Shown: in pieces, positions 1-7,990 of the stretch
Layout of the letters: the number at the start of each line of letters is the position of its first letter
How positions within the stretch are numbered: position 1 is the stretch's first letter
NCBI GenBank assembly: GCA_910588865.1
Contig: CAJUSJ010000083.1
Coordinates: 1-17,941 of the forward strand
DNA from: an uncultured Lachnospiraceae bacterium
GTDB lineage: Bacteria; Bacillota; Clostridia; Lachnospirales; Lachnospiraceae
Direction of reading: 5' to 3'
DNA length: 17,941 bases
Notes under the pieces: generated by a model
What the model saw: only the letters and a program-made list of their open reading frames with translations
The model's database searches: none
What the model was told of the DNA's origin: nothing
Made by a program: the position numbers and the translations under genes

Positions 1-45
1 GATAGGGGTAGTCTGCGCTTTTTTCGCTACCCAGAAGGTATTGTT

Positions 46-321
46 TCAAAGTAAATAATCCTCAATCTCAAACTCTTTTCCGTTGACGGTCAGGGTCCTT
101 ATGTACACGGAGGGAGCCTCCCCTTCTTCTCCCTCCTCACAGATCCCCCGGGCCTCCAGCCTGCCCCGGCCCGCCTGTTCTTTCACGGAGATCTCTTTTC
201 CCATGACCCCCATGTCCCCCAGGGCTTCCGCCAGCTCCAGGAGGATATCCTCCACCTCCTCGCCGATACGGCACCTGGTAAACTCACGTTCCAGCTGTTC
301 ATAAAGCTCTTCATTTAACAT
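46..321 (-). CDS. Hypothetical 91-aa acidic protein, third gene of the HscC operon
   Basis: I do not recognise this small protein. It is acidic, rich in Glu and Gly, has no signal peptide or membrane segment, and reads as a mostly helical N-terminal half (LYEQLEREF, residues 6-14, and a helix around 20-35) followed by a strand-rich C-terminal half ending VNGKEFEIEDYLL. The ATG lies only 3 nt after the TAG of the Hsp70 gene, and its ribosome-binding site (GGAGGA) sits inside the last codons of that gene, so it is almost certainly cotranscribed and translationally coupled. The tight coupling suggests a role linked to the chaperone, for example a small cofactor or regulator, but nothing in the sequence proves this. 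The gene ends 45 bases from the window edge. Confidence 0.75.
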   Translation of the reverse strand: MLNEELYEQLEREFTRCRIGEEVEDILLELAEALGDMGVMGKEISVKEQAGRGRLEARGICEEGEEGEAPSVYIRTLTVNGKEFEIEDYLL

Positions 322-324
322 CGG

Positions 325-2013
325 CTATTCCTCCATCATCTCCAGAAACCTTTTGAACTCCTCCTTGGCCTCCTCGATCAGCCCCTGGTCATAGGTGTCC
401 AGGGCTTTCTCGAACTTGCGGATAGCCCGCTCCACAAAAAGCCTGTCGTCTCCCAGACTCTCCTCATACACCCTCTCGCCTCTTAAGAGAAGGTACTTGT
501 TCTCCTCCCTGTCTCTGGGATGGATCTTCAAATAGGACAGGGTCTTTAACCGCTCCTCGATCTCCTCCGGAGTCATGTCCACATCCCGCCCAAGGAAAAC
601 TTTCTTCTCCACCTCCCCCGTGGATATAACCTTAACCTCTACCTCCAGGATGGAGTTGATGTCATAAGTATAGGTTACATCGACCGACTCCTGCCCGGCC
701 TTGCCCTGGGGAATGTCGATGAGCAGCTCTCCTAAAGACAGATTATTGGCCGCGAAACGGCTCTCTCCCTGAAGGACATTGATCCGGATCTTGTCCTGGT
801 TGTCCCTGACCGTGTAGAGCCGCTCCGTGCGGCTGGCGGGGATCACCGTGTTCCTGTCAATGATGGGGCAGAACACGCCGCCCTCGTACTGGTTGTTTTC
901 CCACTCCCGCACCACCTCGGTTCCCAGGGTGAAGGGGCACACGTCGGTGAGGATAACCTCCTTTATGGCCTCCTTCCGCTCCTTCATGGCACCCTGGATG
1001 GCAGCCCCTAAGGCCACTGCCTCATCCGGGTTTATGTTGGTGTCCGGGATCATCTTAAACAGCTTGCTGACAAACCGGCGGACCACAGGGCTCTTGGTAG
1101 CGCCGCCCACCAGAACCACCTTGTCAATGTCCGACAGGCGGATATGGGCATCTGCCAGGCTCCTCTTCACCGGCCTGCGGATCCTCTCCAAAAGCTCGCC
1201 GCAGGCCTCCTCGTACTTGGGAAGATCCACCTCCAGCTCCAAAAGCTCATCGCCCACCTTGCAGCTCATCTTTGACACCCGCCTGTCTCCGAATCCCAGC
1301 TTGCACAGCTCCGCCTGCTTGTGGATGTGGCGCAAGGTCTTCTCATCCAGGGACAGCCTGTCCAGCTTGTAGTGCTTCTCAAAAAACAGATTCTCCAGCA
1401 CAGCCGTAAAATCCTCGCCTCCCAGGAAATTGTCTCCCGCCACGGCCCGCACCTCCAGAATGGTATCGTAAAGCTCCAGGATGGACACGTCAAAGGTGCC
1501 GCCTCCTAAGTCAAACACCAAAAACCGGGCCTGGGCCTGGCTCTGGTAGAGGCCGTAGGCGATGGCTGCCGCCGTGGGCTCGCTGATGATCCTCTCCACC
1601 TTAAGCCCGGCCAGTTCCCCTGCCCTCTTGGTGGCCCTCCTTCTGGCATCGTCAAAATACGCCGGGACACTGATGACAGCCTCCTCTACCGTCTCGCCTA
1701 AATAGGTTTCCGCATCCTCCTTTAAGGCCCTCAGCACCAGGGAGGACAATTCCTCTGCCAGAAAGGTCTGGTCAAGAAGCTTAAACTCCCTCTTGCTTCC
1801 CATGTCCCTCTTAAACACGCTGGCCGCGCTGTCCGGATACAAAAGCATCCGCTCTGCCGCCAGCTCTCCTACATATACCTGCTTCTCCTCGTCAATGCTG
1901 ACCACCGATGGGGTCAGGTTTTTGCCCAGCCTGTTGGGGATGATCTTCGGCCCCTCTTCTGTAAAATACGCCACCAGGCTGTTGGTGGTCCCAAGGTCAA
2001 TTCCAATAATCAT
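325..2013 (-). CDS. hscC: Hsp70-family chaperone, HscC-like
   Basis: This 562-aa protein is a cytosolic Hsp70. The ATPase domain has all expected motifs: IDLGTTNS (5-12), VISVPAYFDDARR (113-125), SEPTAAAIAYG (144-154), VFDLGGGTFDVS (166-177) and LVGGATKSP (301-309). The linker and substrate-binding domain begin around ILTDVCPFTLG (354-364), and a short helical tail runs from about residue 500. At 562 aa it is shorter than DnaK (about 610-640) and matches E. coli HscC (about 556). Stretches such as ELSSLVLRALKEDAE, AGDNFLGGEDF and LTDVCPFTLG are HscC-like rather than DnaK-like. The ATG overlaps the upstream J-TPR stop as ATGA (2010-2013), with AGAGGA upstream, so the two are translationally coupled. 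A specialised ATP-driven chaperone working with the neighbouring J-TPR protein is the likely role. Naming it HscC instead of DnaK rests on remembered similarity. Confidence 0.9.
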   Translation of the reverse strand: MIIGIDLGTTNSLVAYFTEEGPKIIPNRLGKNLTPSVVSIDEEKQVYVGELAAERMLLYPDSAASVFKRDMGSKREFKLLDQTFLAEELSSLVLRALKEDAETYLGETVEEAVISVPAYFDDARRRATKRAGELAGLKVERIISEPTAAAIAYGLYQSQAQARFLVFDLGGGTFDVSILELYDTILEVRAVAGDNFLGGEDFTAVLENLFFEKHYKLDRLSLDEKTLRHIHKQAELCKLGFGDRRVSKMSCKVGDELLELEVDLPKYEEACGELLERIRRPVKRSLADAHIRLSDIDKVVLVGGATKSPVVRRFVSKLFKMIPDTNINPDEAVALGAAIQGAMKERKEAIKEVILTDVCPFTLGTEVVREWENNQYEGGVFCPIIDRNTVIPASRTERLYTVRDNQDKIRINVLQGESRFAANNLSLGELLIDIPQGKAGQESVDVTYTYDINSILEVEVKVISTGEVEKKVFLGRDVDMTPEEIEERLKTLSYLKIHPRDREENKYLLLRGERVYEESLGDDRLFVERAIRKFEKALDTYDQGLIEEAKEEFKRFLEMMEE

Positions 2014-5000
2014 AATTTTTGTATCCTCTTCAACGCAATCTTTGTAGCTATCCCGTGTCTGTTCCTTTCACATGCTTTCTCGTAATTCTCTCTGGCCTTC
2101 TCCATATCTCCTATGGCCTCGTAGTACATGCCCAGGTGCTGGTAGCTCTCATAACATTCCTGGTACCTGCACTGCCTGCACCTGTGGCACTCATTCATCT
2201 CGCGGAACATGTCAAGCCCCTTCTTTGTCTCACCCAGACAGATATACAGCCAGCCAAAACGCATAAGCCGGGCCGGGCGGTAAGAAAGGTAGTTCAGATA
2301 ATCCTCCTCTGTGCCGCTGTCGGATTTTTTAAAATGTTCCATGGCGCTGGCCGCGTGAAAGCGGGCATCGTTTTTCCTGCCCATGCGGAAGTACAGGTAG
2401 GCCAGCTTCCACTCTGTCTCCCTGCGGTCATCCTCAGTGATGGCGGCCGCGAGCCCTCTCTTATAATACCCTTCCGCCTTTTTAAAATCCCCCAGCAGCT
2501 CTTTATAAAAATAAGCCAGATCGCAGAGCCTGCGGCACTTTTCATCCTTTGAGGCCTTGTTGATCCCCTTCACATAAGTCTTTACCGCCTCTCTTACCTT
2601 TCCCTTGAGAAAATATATGGTGGCCACATTGTCATAGTAATCATCAAGGTCCGGCTCCATCTGGAAATATTTCAGGGCATTGTCATAGTCCTGCAGATAC
2701 TGGTAAAGAAGTCCGATCTCCTTCCGGAAACTCTTCCGGTCCGGAAACATCTTCAGATCCTCCTCATAGCACCAGATGGCTTTCCTGTAATCGCCTATGG
2801 CCTCATAGCAGTCCGCCATGTTGCTGTAGGGAAGAACGCTCTTTCTCTCGCCCATACACTCCGCCGCCTTCTCCAGGCACCTGATGGCCTTCTCAAACTG
2901 GCCTAAATACTTGTAGCAGCACCCTAAGTTGTTGTGGGAAGCCCAGTCATCAGGCTCGTATGCCAGAGCTTTCTCAAATGCCGCGATGGCTTCCTCAAGG
3001 CGGTAGGCGCTCATGTAAAGCCGCCCTTTCTCCACCAGGTAGTAGCAGTTTTCCCGGTAAGCCAGCTGCCGGTCCAGGTACCCCATGGCTTTTTCAAAAT
3101 CAGCCTCATCATAGGTTGAGGTGTATTTTTCCTTGTAATAGTCTGCCAGCTTTTCGTTGGCATCCCGGTAGGCTTCCTGGCAGTTTAAGGATTTCTCGTA
3201 GGCTTCCATGGCCAGGACATTGGTCCCCAGGGCCTCGTAGCACAGGCCCCGGTTATAGTGGAGGGCCGGAGCGCCGCCGTAAACCTCCTCCGCCGCGCTG
3301 TACTCTTTCAGAGCGTTCTTATAATCCTTCTTGTCCAGATACACATGTCCCCGGATCATGCGGTACTGCATCCGGTCGGGATTCTGGCTGATGGCTGTCT
3401 CTAAGTGCTCCAGGGCGGCGTACAGATTATCGTTGTCCCAGTGGAGCAGGGCGATCTCATATTCCACCTCCGACAGGTCCTCAATGTCCATATCCTCATC
3501 CTGCCCGTCGTCCTTTTTCTCTATAAGCTCTAAAAGTTCCTCGGCCAGGGCAAAGGGCTTCTTCCGGTCCTCCCGGTTCTCCGCGAGATTCCGCAAAATC
3601 TTGATCTCATAGAGCTTCATATTGAGGCTGAACTCCACCTTGTTCTCCCTGGCCCTGTCCAGAACCCCCTGGGCATCGGAAAACTGGTTGCTGTAGAAAA
3701 ACGCCTCCGCGGCCAGCATATAGGGCTTGTAATACCCGGCGAAGATCCGGATGGCCCTGTAGTAATCATCCACTACCTGCTGTCCGTTTTTCAGCTCATA
3801 GGCTGCCTCCTGGCGCTGGAGCACTGCCGGAAAATACCCTTCGTCAAGAGCCAGGATCTGATCGCACATATCAATGCTCTCCTTGTACTGCTGATTTTCA
3901 AACAGCAGGTACGCCTTGTACTGCATGCAGGCCTGCCGGTCCTGGGGCTCCTGGGCTTTCTCAATGGCCATCTCCACATACCGGAGGGCCTCCTCGGGCT
4001 GTTTCAGCTCATAACAACAGCCGCTGAGGATATGGCACGCCCGAAATTCCCTGGACCTGCGTTTTATATTCTCCTGGCTCCCGTCGTCGGGAGTCTCCTG
4101 AATCAGCGCGAGCCACTGTTTTAAATGGGGCAGTGCCTCCTCATAATGCTCTGCCTTGTACAGCAGCCTGCCGTAAAGGTTCTCGTAGGAATACCGCTCC
4201 TCCTCCACGGGGACAAAGTCCTTCATCAGCTCTATGGCCTCGTCCATGTACTCGTTCTGGAACAGGCACCAGCCCAGCTCCACGGTGTCTTTGTTCCTCT
4301 GTTCCTCTTTCGCGGTCTCATCACTTACAGACTGTCGGTACCGGGCGATCAGGACCTCATTGGTCTTTCTCATGTCCTCCAGGACCGCGGGGTCCCTTCC
4401 GTCAATGTTCAAAAGCTCCATCATCAGCTCTTTGGCCTGCTGGTAATCTTCCTTCCATATAAGACACCGGGCCACCGCGTACTTGGCTGTATAGTGGTCG
4501 GGGTTCTCCTCAAGAATCCTCTTCCAGATGTGGTAAGCCTCATCCCTGCGGCCCGCGGCCCATCTGGCCTCCCCGCAGTAGAGGAGCACATAGGAATCCG
4601 TCTCGTATCTTTCCAATAAGGTATCCGCCAGAGCACCGGCCTCCCGTACTTCCTGGCTGTCAGCTCCCCGGGGAGCCCCGTCTTCCTCTTCCCTGTCCTC
4701 CCTCCAGGATTCCCCTGATTCACACAGAAGCCTCAGCTTCTCGGCATCCGCGTAAGGATGGTAGACACCAAAAACATCCAGCTCCTCAAGCCTCTTTAAG
4801 GCTCCTTCCTTCTGCCCCTGGTCGATCTCCCTTTTGATCTCCAGATAGCCCCGGATATAGGCGTCCGCATCCGCCTTCTCCCTGTCCCTCACCTGGAACA
4901 GCTCATAGTCAATAAAAGACTGGTGTTCTGTATAGTAGACAATGTAGTCCAGAAAATCCTTTGGAAATTTCTGGAGAAGATTCTCCTGATCCTCCAGGAT

Positions 5001-5411
5001 CTGAAATTCCTTGTCTATAAGTTTCCATATGCTGTGAGGCAGGTAGATATGGTCCATAAAATACACCAGAAGGGCTTCCCGTATCTGCAGAGAAGTATCC
5101 AGCTCCTGGCACAGGGGATCCGAGAGCGCCTCTTTCCACTCTTCCTCATCACACCTGGTCACAATATCCTGGTAAATCTCATCGACCCGGTCCACCCACA
5201 GATCGATCTCGGTCTTTTCTTTCTCCTCATTCTCCTCCGAACGCCTGGCCAGATTGATCGCTCCCTCATAGGCCTCTCTGAGCCTCTTAAATCCATCCGG
5301 GTCATCTTCCGGATTCACGGTCCTTAAGACCGCCCTGTAGGCGTCCCGGATCACCTGCTCGTCTTTTGTCTCCTCAATCCCCAATATATGAAACATTAAC
5401 TGTTTTTCCAT
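2010..5411 (-). CDS. J-domain-like protein with long TPR array (HscC co-chaperone)
   Basis: This 1133-aa soluble protein begins with a J-domain-like segment (residues 1-55): FHILGIEETKDEQVIRDAY resembles J helices I-II, and DPDGFKRLREAYE resembles helix III, but the loop reads VNPEDD and lacks the HPD tripeptide. The next 200 residues (for example IYLPHSIWKLIDKEF near 120-135) resemble the region after the J domain in HscC-partner J proteins. From about residue 265 to the end there are many TPR units, with signatures such as YEPDDWASHNNLGCCYKYLG and YSNMADCYEAIGDYRKAIWCYE. Near the C-terminus four cysteines (C1075, C1078, C1081, C1086) form a CxxCxxCxxxxC cluster. The start has an ideal GGGAGGAG Shine-Dalgarno. 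It is the first gene of the operon and probably targets the Hsp70 to clients or complexes through the TPR scaffold. Confidence 0.85.
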   Translation of the reverse strand: MEKQLMFHILGIEETKDEQVIRDAYRAVLRTVNPEDDPDGFKRLREAYEGAINLARRSEENEEKEKTEIDLWVDRVDEIYQDIVTRCDEEEWKEALSDPLCQELDTSLQIREALLVYFMDHIYLPHSIWKLIDKEFQILEDQENLLQKFPKDFLDYIVYYTEHQSFIDYELFQVRDREKADADAYIRGYLEIKREIDQGQKEGALKRLEELDVFGVYHPYADAEKLRLLCESGESWREDREEEDGAPRGADSQEVREAGALADTLLERYETDSYVLLYCGEARWAAGRRDEAYHIWKRILEENPDHYTAKYAVARCLIWKEDYQQAKELMMELLNIDGRDPAVLEDMRKTNEVLIARYRQSVSDETAKEEQRNKDTVELGWCLFQNEYMDEAIELMKDFVPVEEERYSYENLYGRLLYKAEHYEEALPHLKQWLALIQETPDDGSQENIKRRSREFRACHILSGCCYELKQPEEALRYVEMAIEKAQEPQDRQACMQYKAYLLFENQQYKESIDMCDQILALDEGYFPAVLQRQEAAYELKNGQQVVDDYYRAIRIFAGYYKPYMLAAEAFFYSNQFSDAQGVLDRARENKVEFSLNMKLYEIKILRNLAENREDRKKPFALAEELLELIEKKDDGQDEDMDIEDLSEVEYEIALLHWDNDNLYAALEHLETAISQNPDRMQYRMIRGHVYLDKKDYKNALKEYSAAEEVYGGAPALHYNRGLCYEALGTNVLAMEAYEKSLNCQEAYRDANEKLADYYKEKYTSTYDEADFEKAMGYLDRQLAYRENCYYLVEKGRLYMSAYRLEEAIAAFEKALAYEPDDWASHNNLGCCYKYLGQFEKAIRCLEKAAECMGERKSVLPYSNMADCYEAIGDYRKAIWCYEEDLKMFPDRKSFRKEIGLLYQYLQDYDNALKYFQMEPDLDDYYDNVATIYFLKGKVREAVKTYVKGINKASKDEKCRRLCDLAYFYKELLGDFKKAEGYYKRGLAAAITEDDRRETEWKLAYLYFRMGRKNDARFHAASAMEHFKKSDSGTEEDYLNYLSYRPARLMRFGWLYICLGETKKGLDMFREMNECHRCRQCRYQECYESYQHLGMYYEAIGDMEKARENYEKACERNRHGIATKIALKRIQKL

Positions 5412-5438
5412 GTCTCTCCTCCCAGTCCGCGATCCATC

Positions 5439-5510
5439 GCCATGTTACTGTTCACATGCGTTCACAGCGACATTGCCATGTTACTGTTCACACCCGTTCA
5501 CAGCAACATT
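5439..5510. repeat. Two tandem 36-bp palindromic repeats in the chaperone leader
   Basis: Two directly abutting 36-bp units (5439-5474 and 5475-5510) differ at three positions; a fragment of a third (GCCATT) follows. Each unit is an imperfect palindrome: on the minus strand ATGTTGCTGT pairs with ACAGTAACAT across a 12-nt loop (one G-U pair), and the other copy has one further mismatch. TGTGAAC occurs twice per unit, 10 bp apart. They fall between the predicted transcription start and the ATG of the J-TPR gene, so the mRNA leader would carry two tandem stem-loops. They resemble REP-type intergenic palindromes, but a regulator-binding array is also possible. Confidence 0.75.
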
Positions 5511-5525
5511 GCCATTGACCTCTAT

Positions 5526-5553
5526 TTTATACAATTCTACCACCTCTTGTCAA
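5526..5553 (-). promoter_or_regulatory. Sigma-A-type promoter of the chaperone operon
   Basis: On the minus strand TTGACA (5553-5548), a 16-nt spacer and TATAAA (5531-5526) form a near-consensus promoter. Transcription would begin near 5519, giving a leader of about 108 nt that contains both 36-bp repeats. The -35 box shares its bases with the -35 box of the oppositely directed promoter for the pseudouridine synthase. Confidence 0.65.
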
Positions 5554-5575
5554 TCTTTCCCCTTCATGATAGAAT
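5547..5575 (+). promoter_or_regulatory. Promoter of the RluA-family gene, predicted leaderless
   Basis: TTGTCA (5547-5552), a 17-nt spacer and TAGAAT (5570-5575) form a good sigma-A promoter. The start codon follows the -10 box by only 6 nt (ATG at 5582), so transcription would begin at or next to the A of the ATG. No Shine-Dalgarno precedes the ATG, which agrees with a leaderless mRNA. Confidence 0.6.
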
Positions 5576-5581
5576 CCATAT

Positions 5582-6523
5582 ATGAAAAAAATACTGACTT
5601 ACCCCATAACCGCCGGGGACCAGGGCCTGTGCATCCGCCAATATCTCCAGAACAAAGGCTACTCCAGGCACCTTCTCATCGGTTTAAAAAAATCTCCCGA
5701 AGGGATCCTGCTCAACGGCGAGCGCGCCCATGTGGACGATTCCCTGAAAAACGGCGACGCTCTTACCATACAGCTGGAGGAAGAAGGCTCCTCCCCCGGC
5801 ATCGTTCCCACCCCCATGGACCTGTGCATTGTCTATGAGGACCCGGACCTTCTTGTGATCAACAAGCCTGCCGGACTGCCTGTCCACCCTTCTCAGGGCC
5901 ACTATGACCACACCCTGGCCAATGGCCTGGCCTGGTACTTTCAACAAAAAGGGGAACCTTTTGTGTACAGGGCTGTCAGCCGCTTAGACAGGAACACTTC
6001 CGGCCTGCTGCTCCTGGCCCGCCACAAGCTCAGCGCCTGCCTGCTGTCCGATATGGTACAAAAACACCTGATCCGCCGGCAATATCAGGCAGTGGTAAAA
6101 GGCCTCCCGCCCTGCCAGGGCACTGTCATTGCCCCCATCTCCCGGGTTCCCGGCTCCACCATCCAGCGGCAGGTGGATCTTGAGCGCGGCGAGTACGCCT
6201 GCACCCATTACCGCCTTCTCCACTACAACCAGGACCTGGACTGCTCCCTTGTGGCCCTTACCTTAGAAACCGGGCGCACCCACCAGATCCGGGTCCACAT
6301 GAGCCACATAGGCCACCCTGTTCTGGGGGATTTTCTGTATTACCCGGATTTCTCTCATATCAGCCGGCAGTCTCTCCATTCCTGCCGCCTTACACTGACC
6401 CATCCGTTTACAGGGCAGAAACTGGTCTTCCTGGCTCCTCTGCCTGAGGACATGAGGTTTGTCCTACAGGGCTCTAACCCTTTCAGCATAACCTCCGCAG
6501 CCCCTTGGGATAGTGATTCTTGA
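5582..6523 (+). CDS. RluA-family pseudouridine synthase
   Basis: This 313-aa enzyme converts uridine to pseudouridine in rRNA or tRNA. An S4-like RNA-binding N-terminus (about 10-65, with LKKSPEGILLNGE) is followed by the catalytic domain starting near VYEDPDLLVINKPAGLPVHP (84-103). The catalytic motif is RLDRNTSG (134-141), with Asp136 as the nucleophile; the usual form is HRLDxxTSG and here Ser replaces the His. The later ETGRTHQIRVHMSHIGHPVLGD block is typical of the RluA/RluC/RluD group. The length is normal and the RNA target cannot be told from sequence. No Shine-Dalgarno is visible at the ATG, which lies 6 nt from a predicted -10 box. The 3' end overlaps the convergent RsmF-like gene by 41 bp. 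Confidence 0.9.
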   Translation: MKKILTYPITAGDQGLCIRQYLQNKGYSRHLLIGLKKSPEGILLNGERAHVDDSLKNGDALTIQLEEEGSSPGIVPTPMDLCIVYEDPDLLVINKPAGLPVHPSQGHYDHTLANGLAWYFQQKGEPFVYRAVSRLDRNTSGLLLLARHKLSACLLSDMVQKHLIRRQYQAVVKGLPPCQGTVIAPISRVPGSTIQRQVDLERGEYACTHYRLLHYNQDLDCSLVALTLETGRTHQIRVHMSHIGHPVLGDFLYYPDFSHISRQSLHSCRLTLTHPFTGQKLVFLAPLPEDMRFVLQGSNPFSITSAAPWDSDS

Positions 6524-7913
6524 GGGTCTCTCCCACCTGTTTTGCCCAGCCCAGAGAATAATCCTCCGCCAGCATCAGAACCCAGCCTCCATCCCGGCGG
6601 CTTTCTGACTTAAGAGTCTCTCCCCTTAAGTAGGCCTCCAGCTCTGGGCTCCGGGCTTCTCTGGCCTCCCACCTGTTCACCTGGTCCTTTTTCAGATACA
6701 GGGCCAGACTGTGGGAGGGCTCAAACCTGTTTTTCTTTAAACTTCCAAGCCGCAGACCTGCCCTCAGCACCCGCAGGCCCTGGTAATCCGGCATATCTTT
6801 TGGGATCCAGTACAGCTGCTCCCCAAACAGCACCATGTGGTCTTCCATATCCTGGTCAAAGATTTCCAAACCCTTTTTGGTAAAAGCCTCTTCCGCGAAT
6901 TTCCTCCAGCTCCCTCTGACCTGACGGTCCCTCACATAGGAAGGCACGTTTTTCCTAAAAGACAGGTCCAAAGCGTCCGGGTCCTTTTTTAAGACCGCCA
7001 CGAAATGCCCCTCCCCTTCCGCCATATGGGGCCAGATCCGAAAGGTGGAGGACAATTCCTCCCCTCCTCCCAAAATCCACTGGGGACGCCCCGGACTCAG
7101 GGCCCTGCCGCCCTCCACACGCTCAACAGAAAATTCCGGGTTTTGCCTGAGAAAGGAGTGAACGCTCCCTTCGTTTTCCTCCGGGGAAAAGGTACAGGTG
7201 GAGTACACCAGCCTTCCTCCTGGCCGGGTCATGGCCGCCGCCTTGCTGAGGATCTCCCCCTGTCTGGCAGCGCACATGTCCACATTTTCCAGGCTCCACT
7301 GGGCTCTGGCCTCCGGATCCTTGCGGAACATCCCCTCACCGGAGCAGGGAGCGTCCACCAGTACCTTGTCAAAAAAGCAGGGAAAACGCTGTGCCAGCGC
7401 TCCGGCCTCCTGGTTTGTGACCACGGCGTTGGCGATCCCCATGCGCTCCACGTTCTGGGACAGGATTTTGGCCCTGGCCGGGTGATATTCATTGCTCAGC
7501 AAAAATCCCTTTCCCATAAGCCGTCCCCCGATCTGGGTGGTCTTGCCTCCCGGCGCGGCGCACAGATCCAGGATCCGCTCTCCCGGCCTGGGATCTAAAA
7601 GCTCAACCGCCGCCATGGCGCTGGGCTCCTGGATATAGAAAACTCCCCCGTCGTGGAACACATGCTTTCCCGGCCTCAGGCTTTTGTCAAAATAATAGCC
7701 TTCCCTGGCCCAGGGTACAGGTCTTAAGCCAAACCTGGCCTCCAGCCTCCTCACGGCCTCCTCATCCCCTGCTTTTAATGGATTTATCCTCAGGCCCTGG
7801 GCCTTCTCTCTCCCGTAACTCTCCAAAAACAGTTCATACTCCTGCCCCAGAAGCCCTCTCATCTTTGTGAGAAACGCCTCTGGCAGCTCGGGTCTTTCCG
7901 CTTCTTTTATCAT
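6483..7913 (-). CDS. rsmF: RsmB/NOP-family 16S rRNA m5C methyltransferase, RsmF-like
   Basis: This 476-aa protein is a SAM-dependent RNA cytosine-5 methyltransferase. Residues 1-100 form the family N-terminal region (GLRINPLKAGD; FYIQEPSAMAA). The SAM-binding motif is LDLCAAPGGKT (115-125). The two catalytic cysteines are Cys190 in VDAPCSGEGMF and Cys240 in YSTCTFSPEENE. The C-terminal 180 residues match the extra RNA-binding part (partial barrel plus PUA-like domain) found in RsmF rather than RsmB, and no NusB-like N-terminal domain is present. RsmF methylates 16S rRNA, C1407 in E. coli; the exact site here is inferred and may include several cytosines, as in some Gram-positive homologues. 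The ATG is preceded by GAGGTG at good spacing. It is monocistronic and convergent with the pseudouridine synthase gene. Confidence 0.9.
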   Translation of the reverse strand: MIKEAERPELPEAFLTKMRGLLGQEYELFLESYGREKAQGLRINPLKAGDEEAVRRLEARFGLRPVPWAREGYYFDKSLRPGKHVFHDGGVFYIQEPSAMAAVELLDPRPGERILDLCAAPGGKTTQIGGRLMGKGFLLSNEYHPARAKILSQNVERMGIANAVVTNQEAGALAQRFPCFFDKVLVDAPCSGEGMFRKDPEARAQWSLENVDMCAARQGEILSKAAAMTRPGGRLVYSTCTFSPEENEGSVHSFLRQNPEFSVERVEGGRALSPGRPQWILGGGEELSSTFRIWPHMAEGEGHFVAVLKKDPDALDLSFRKNVPSYVRDRQVRGSWRKFAEEAFTKKGLEIFDQDMEDHMVLFGEQLYWIPKDMPDYQGLRVLRAGLRLGSLKKNRFEPSHSLALYLKKDQVNRWEAREARSPELEAYLRGETLKSESRRDGGWVLMLAEDYSLGWAKQVGETLKNHYPKGLRRLC

Positions 7914-7943
7914 AGCTTCACCTCTGTCTGTAATTCTCTGGTC

Positions 7944-7972
7944 AGAGTAACAGATTCCAGGGCTCCCGTCAA
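7944..7972 (-). promoter_or_regulatory. Promoter of the RsmF-like gene
   Basis: On the minus strand TTGACG (7972-7967), a 17-nt spacer and TACTCT (7949-7944) form a moderate sigma-A promoter about 30 nt upstream of the ATG. Confidence 0.45.
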
Positions 7973-7990
7973 CAGCTTAAGAAAAAACAG

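Noticed and set aside
6..32. Terminator of the chaperone operon
   Set aside because: GGGTAG and CTACCC can pair, but the A/T-run lies in the loop rather than after the stem and the window ends at once.
827..1372. 181-codon plus-strand frame opposite the Hsp70 gene
   Set aside because: It is an antisense shadow of the HscC-like gene, Ser/Arg-rich, with no family resemblance.
5439..5510. CRISPR array
   Set aside because: The 36-bp units abut directly with no spacers, and no cas genes are present.
7005..7598. 197-codon plus-strand frame opposite the RsmF-like gene
   Set aside because: Antisense to a conserved catalytic region; Gly/Pro/His-rich composition is typical of a shadow frame.
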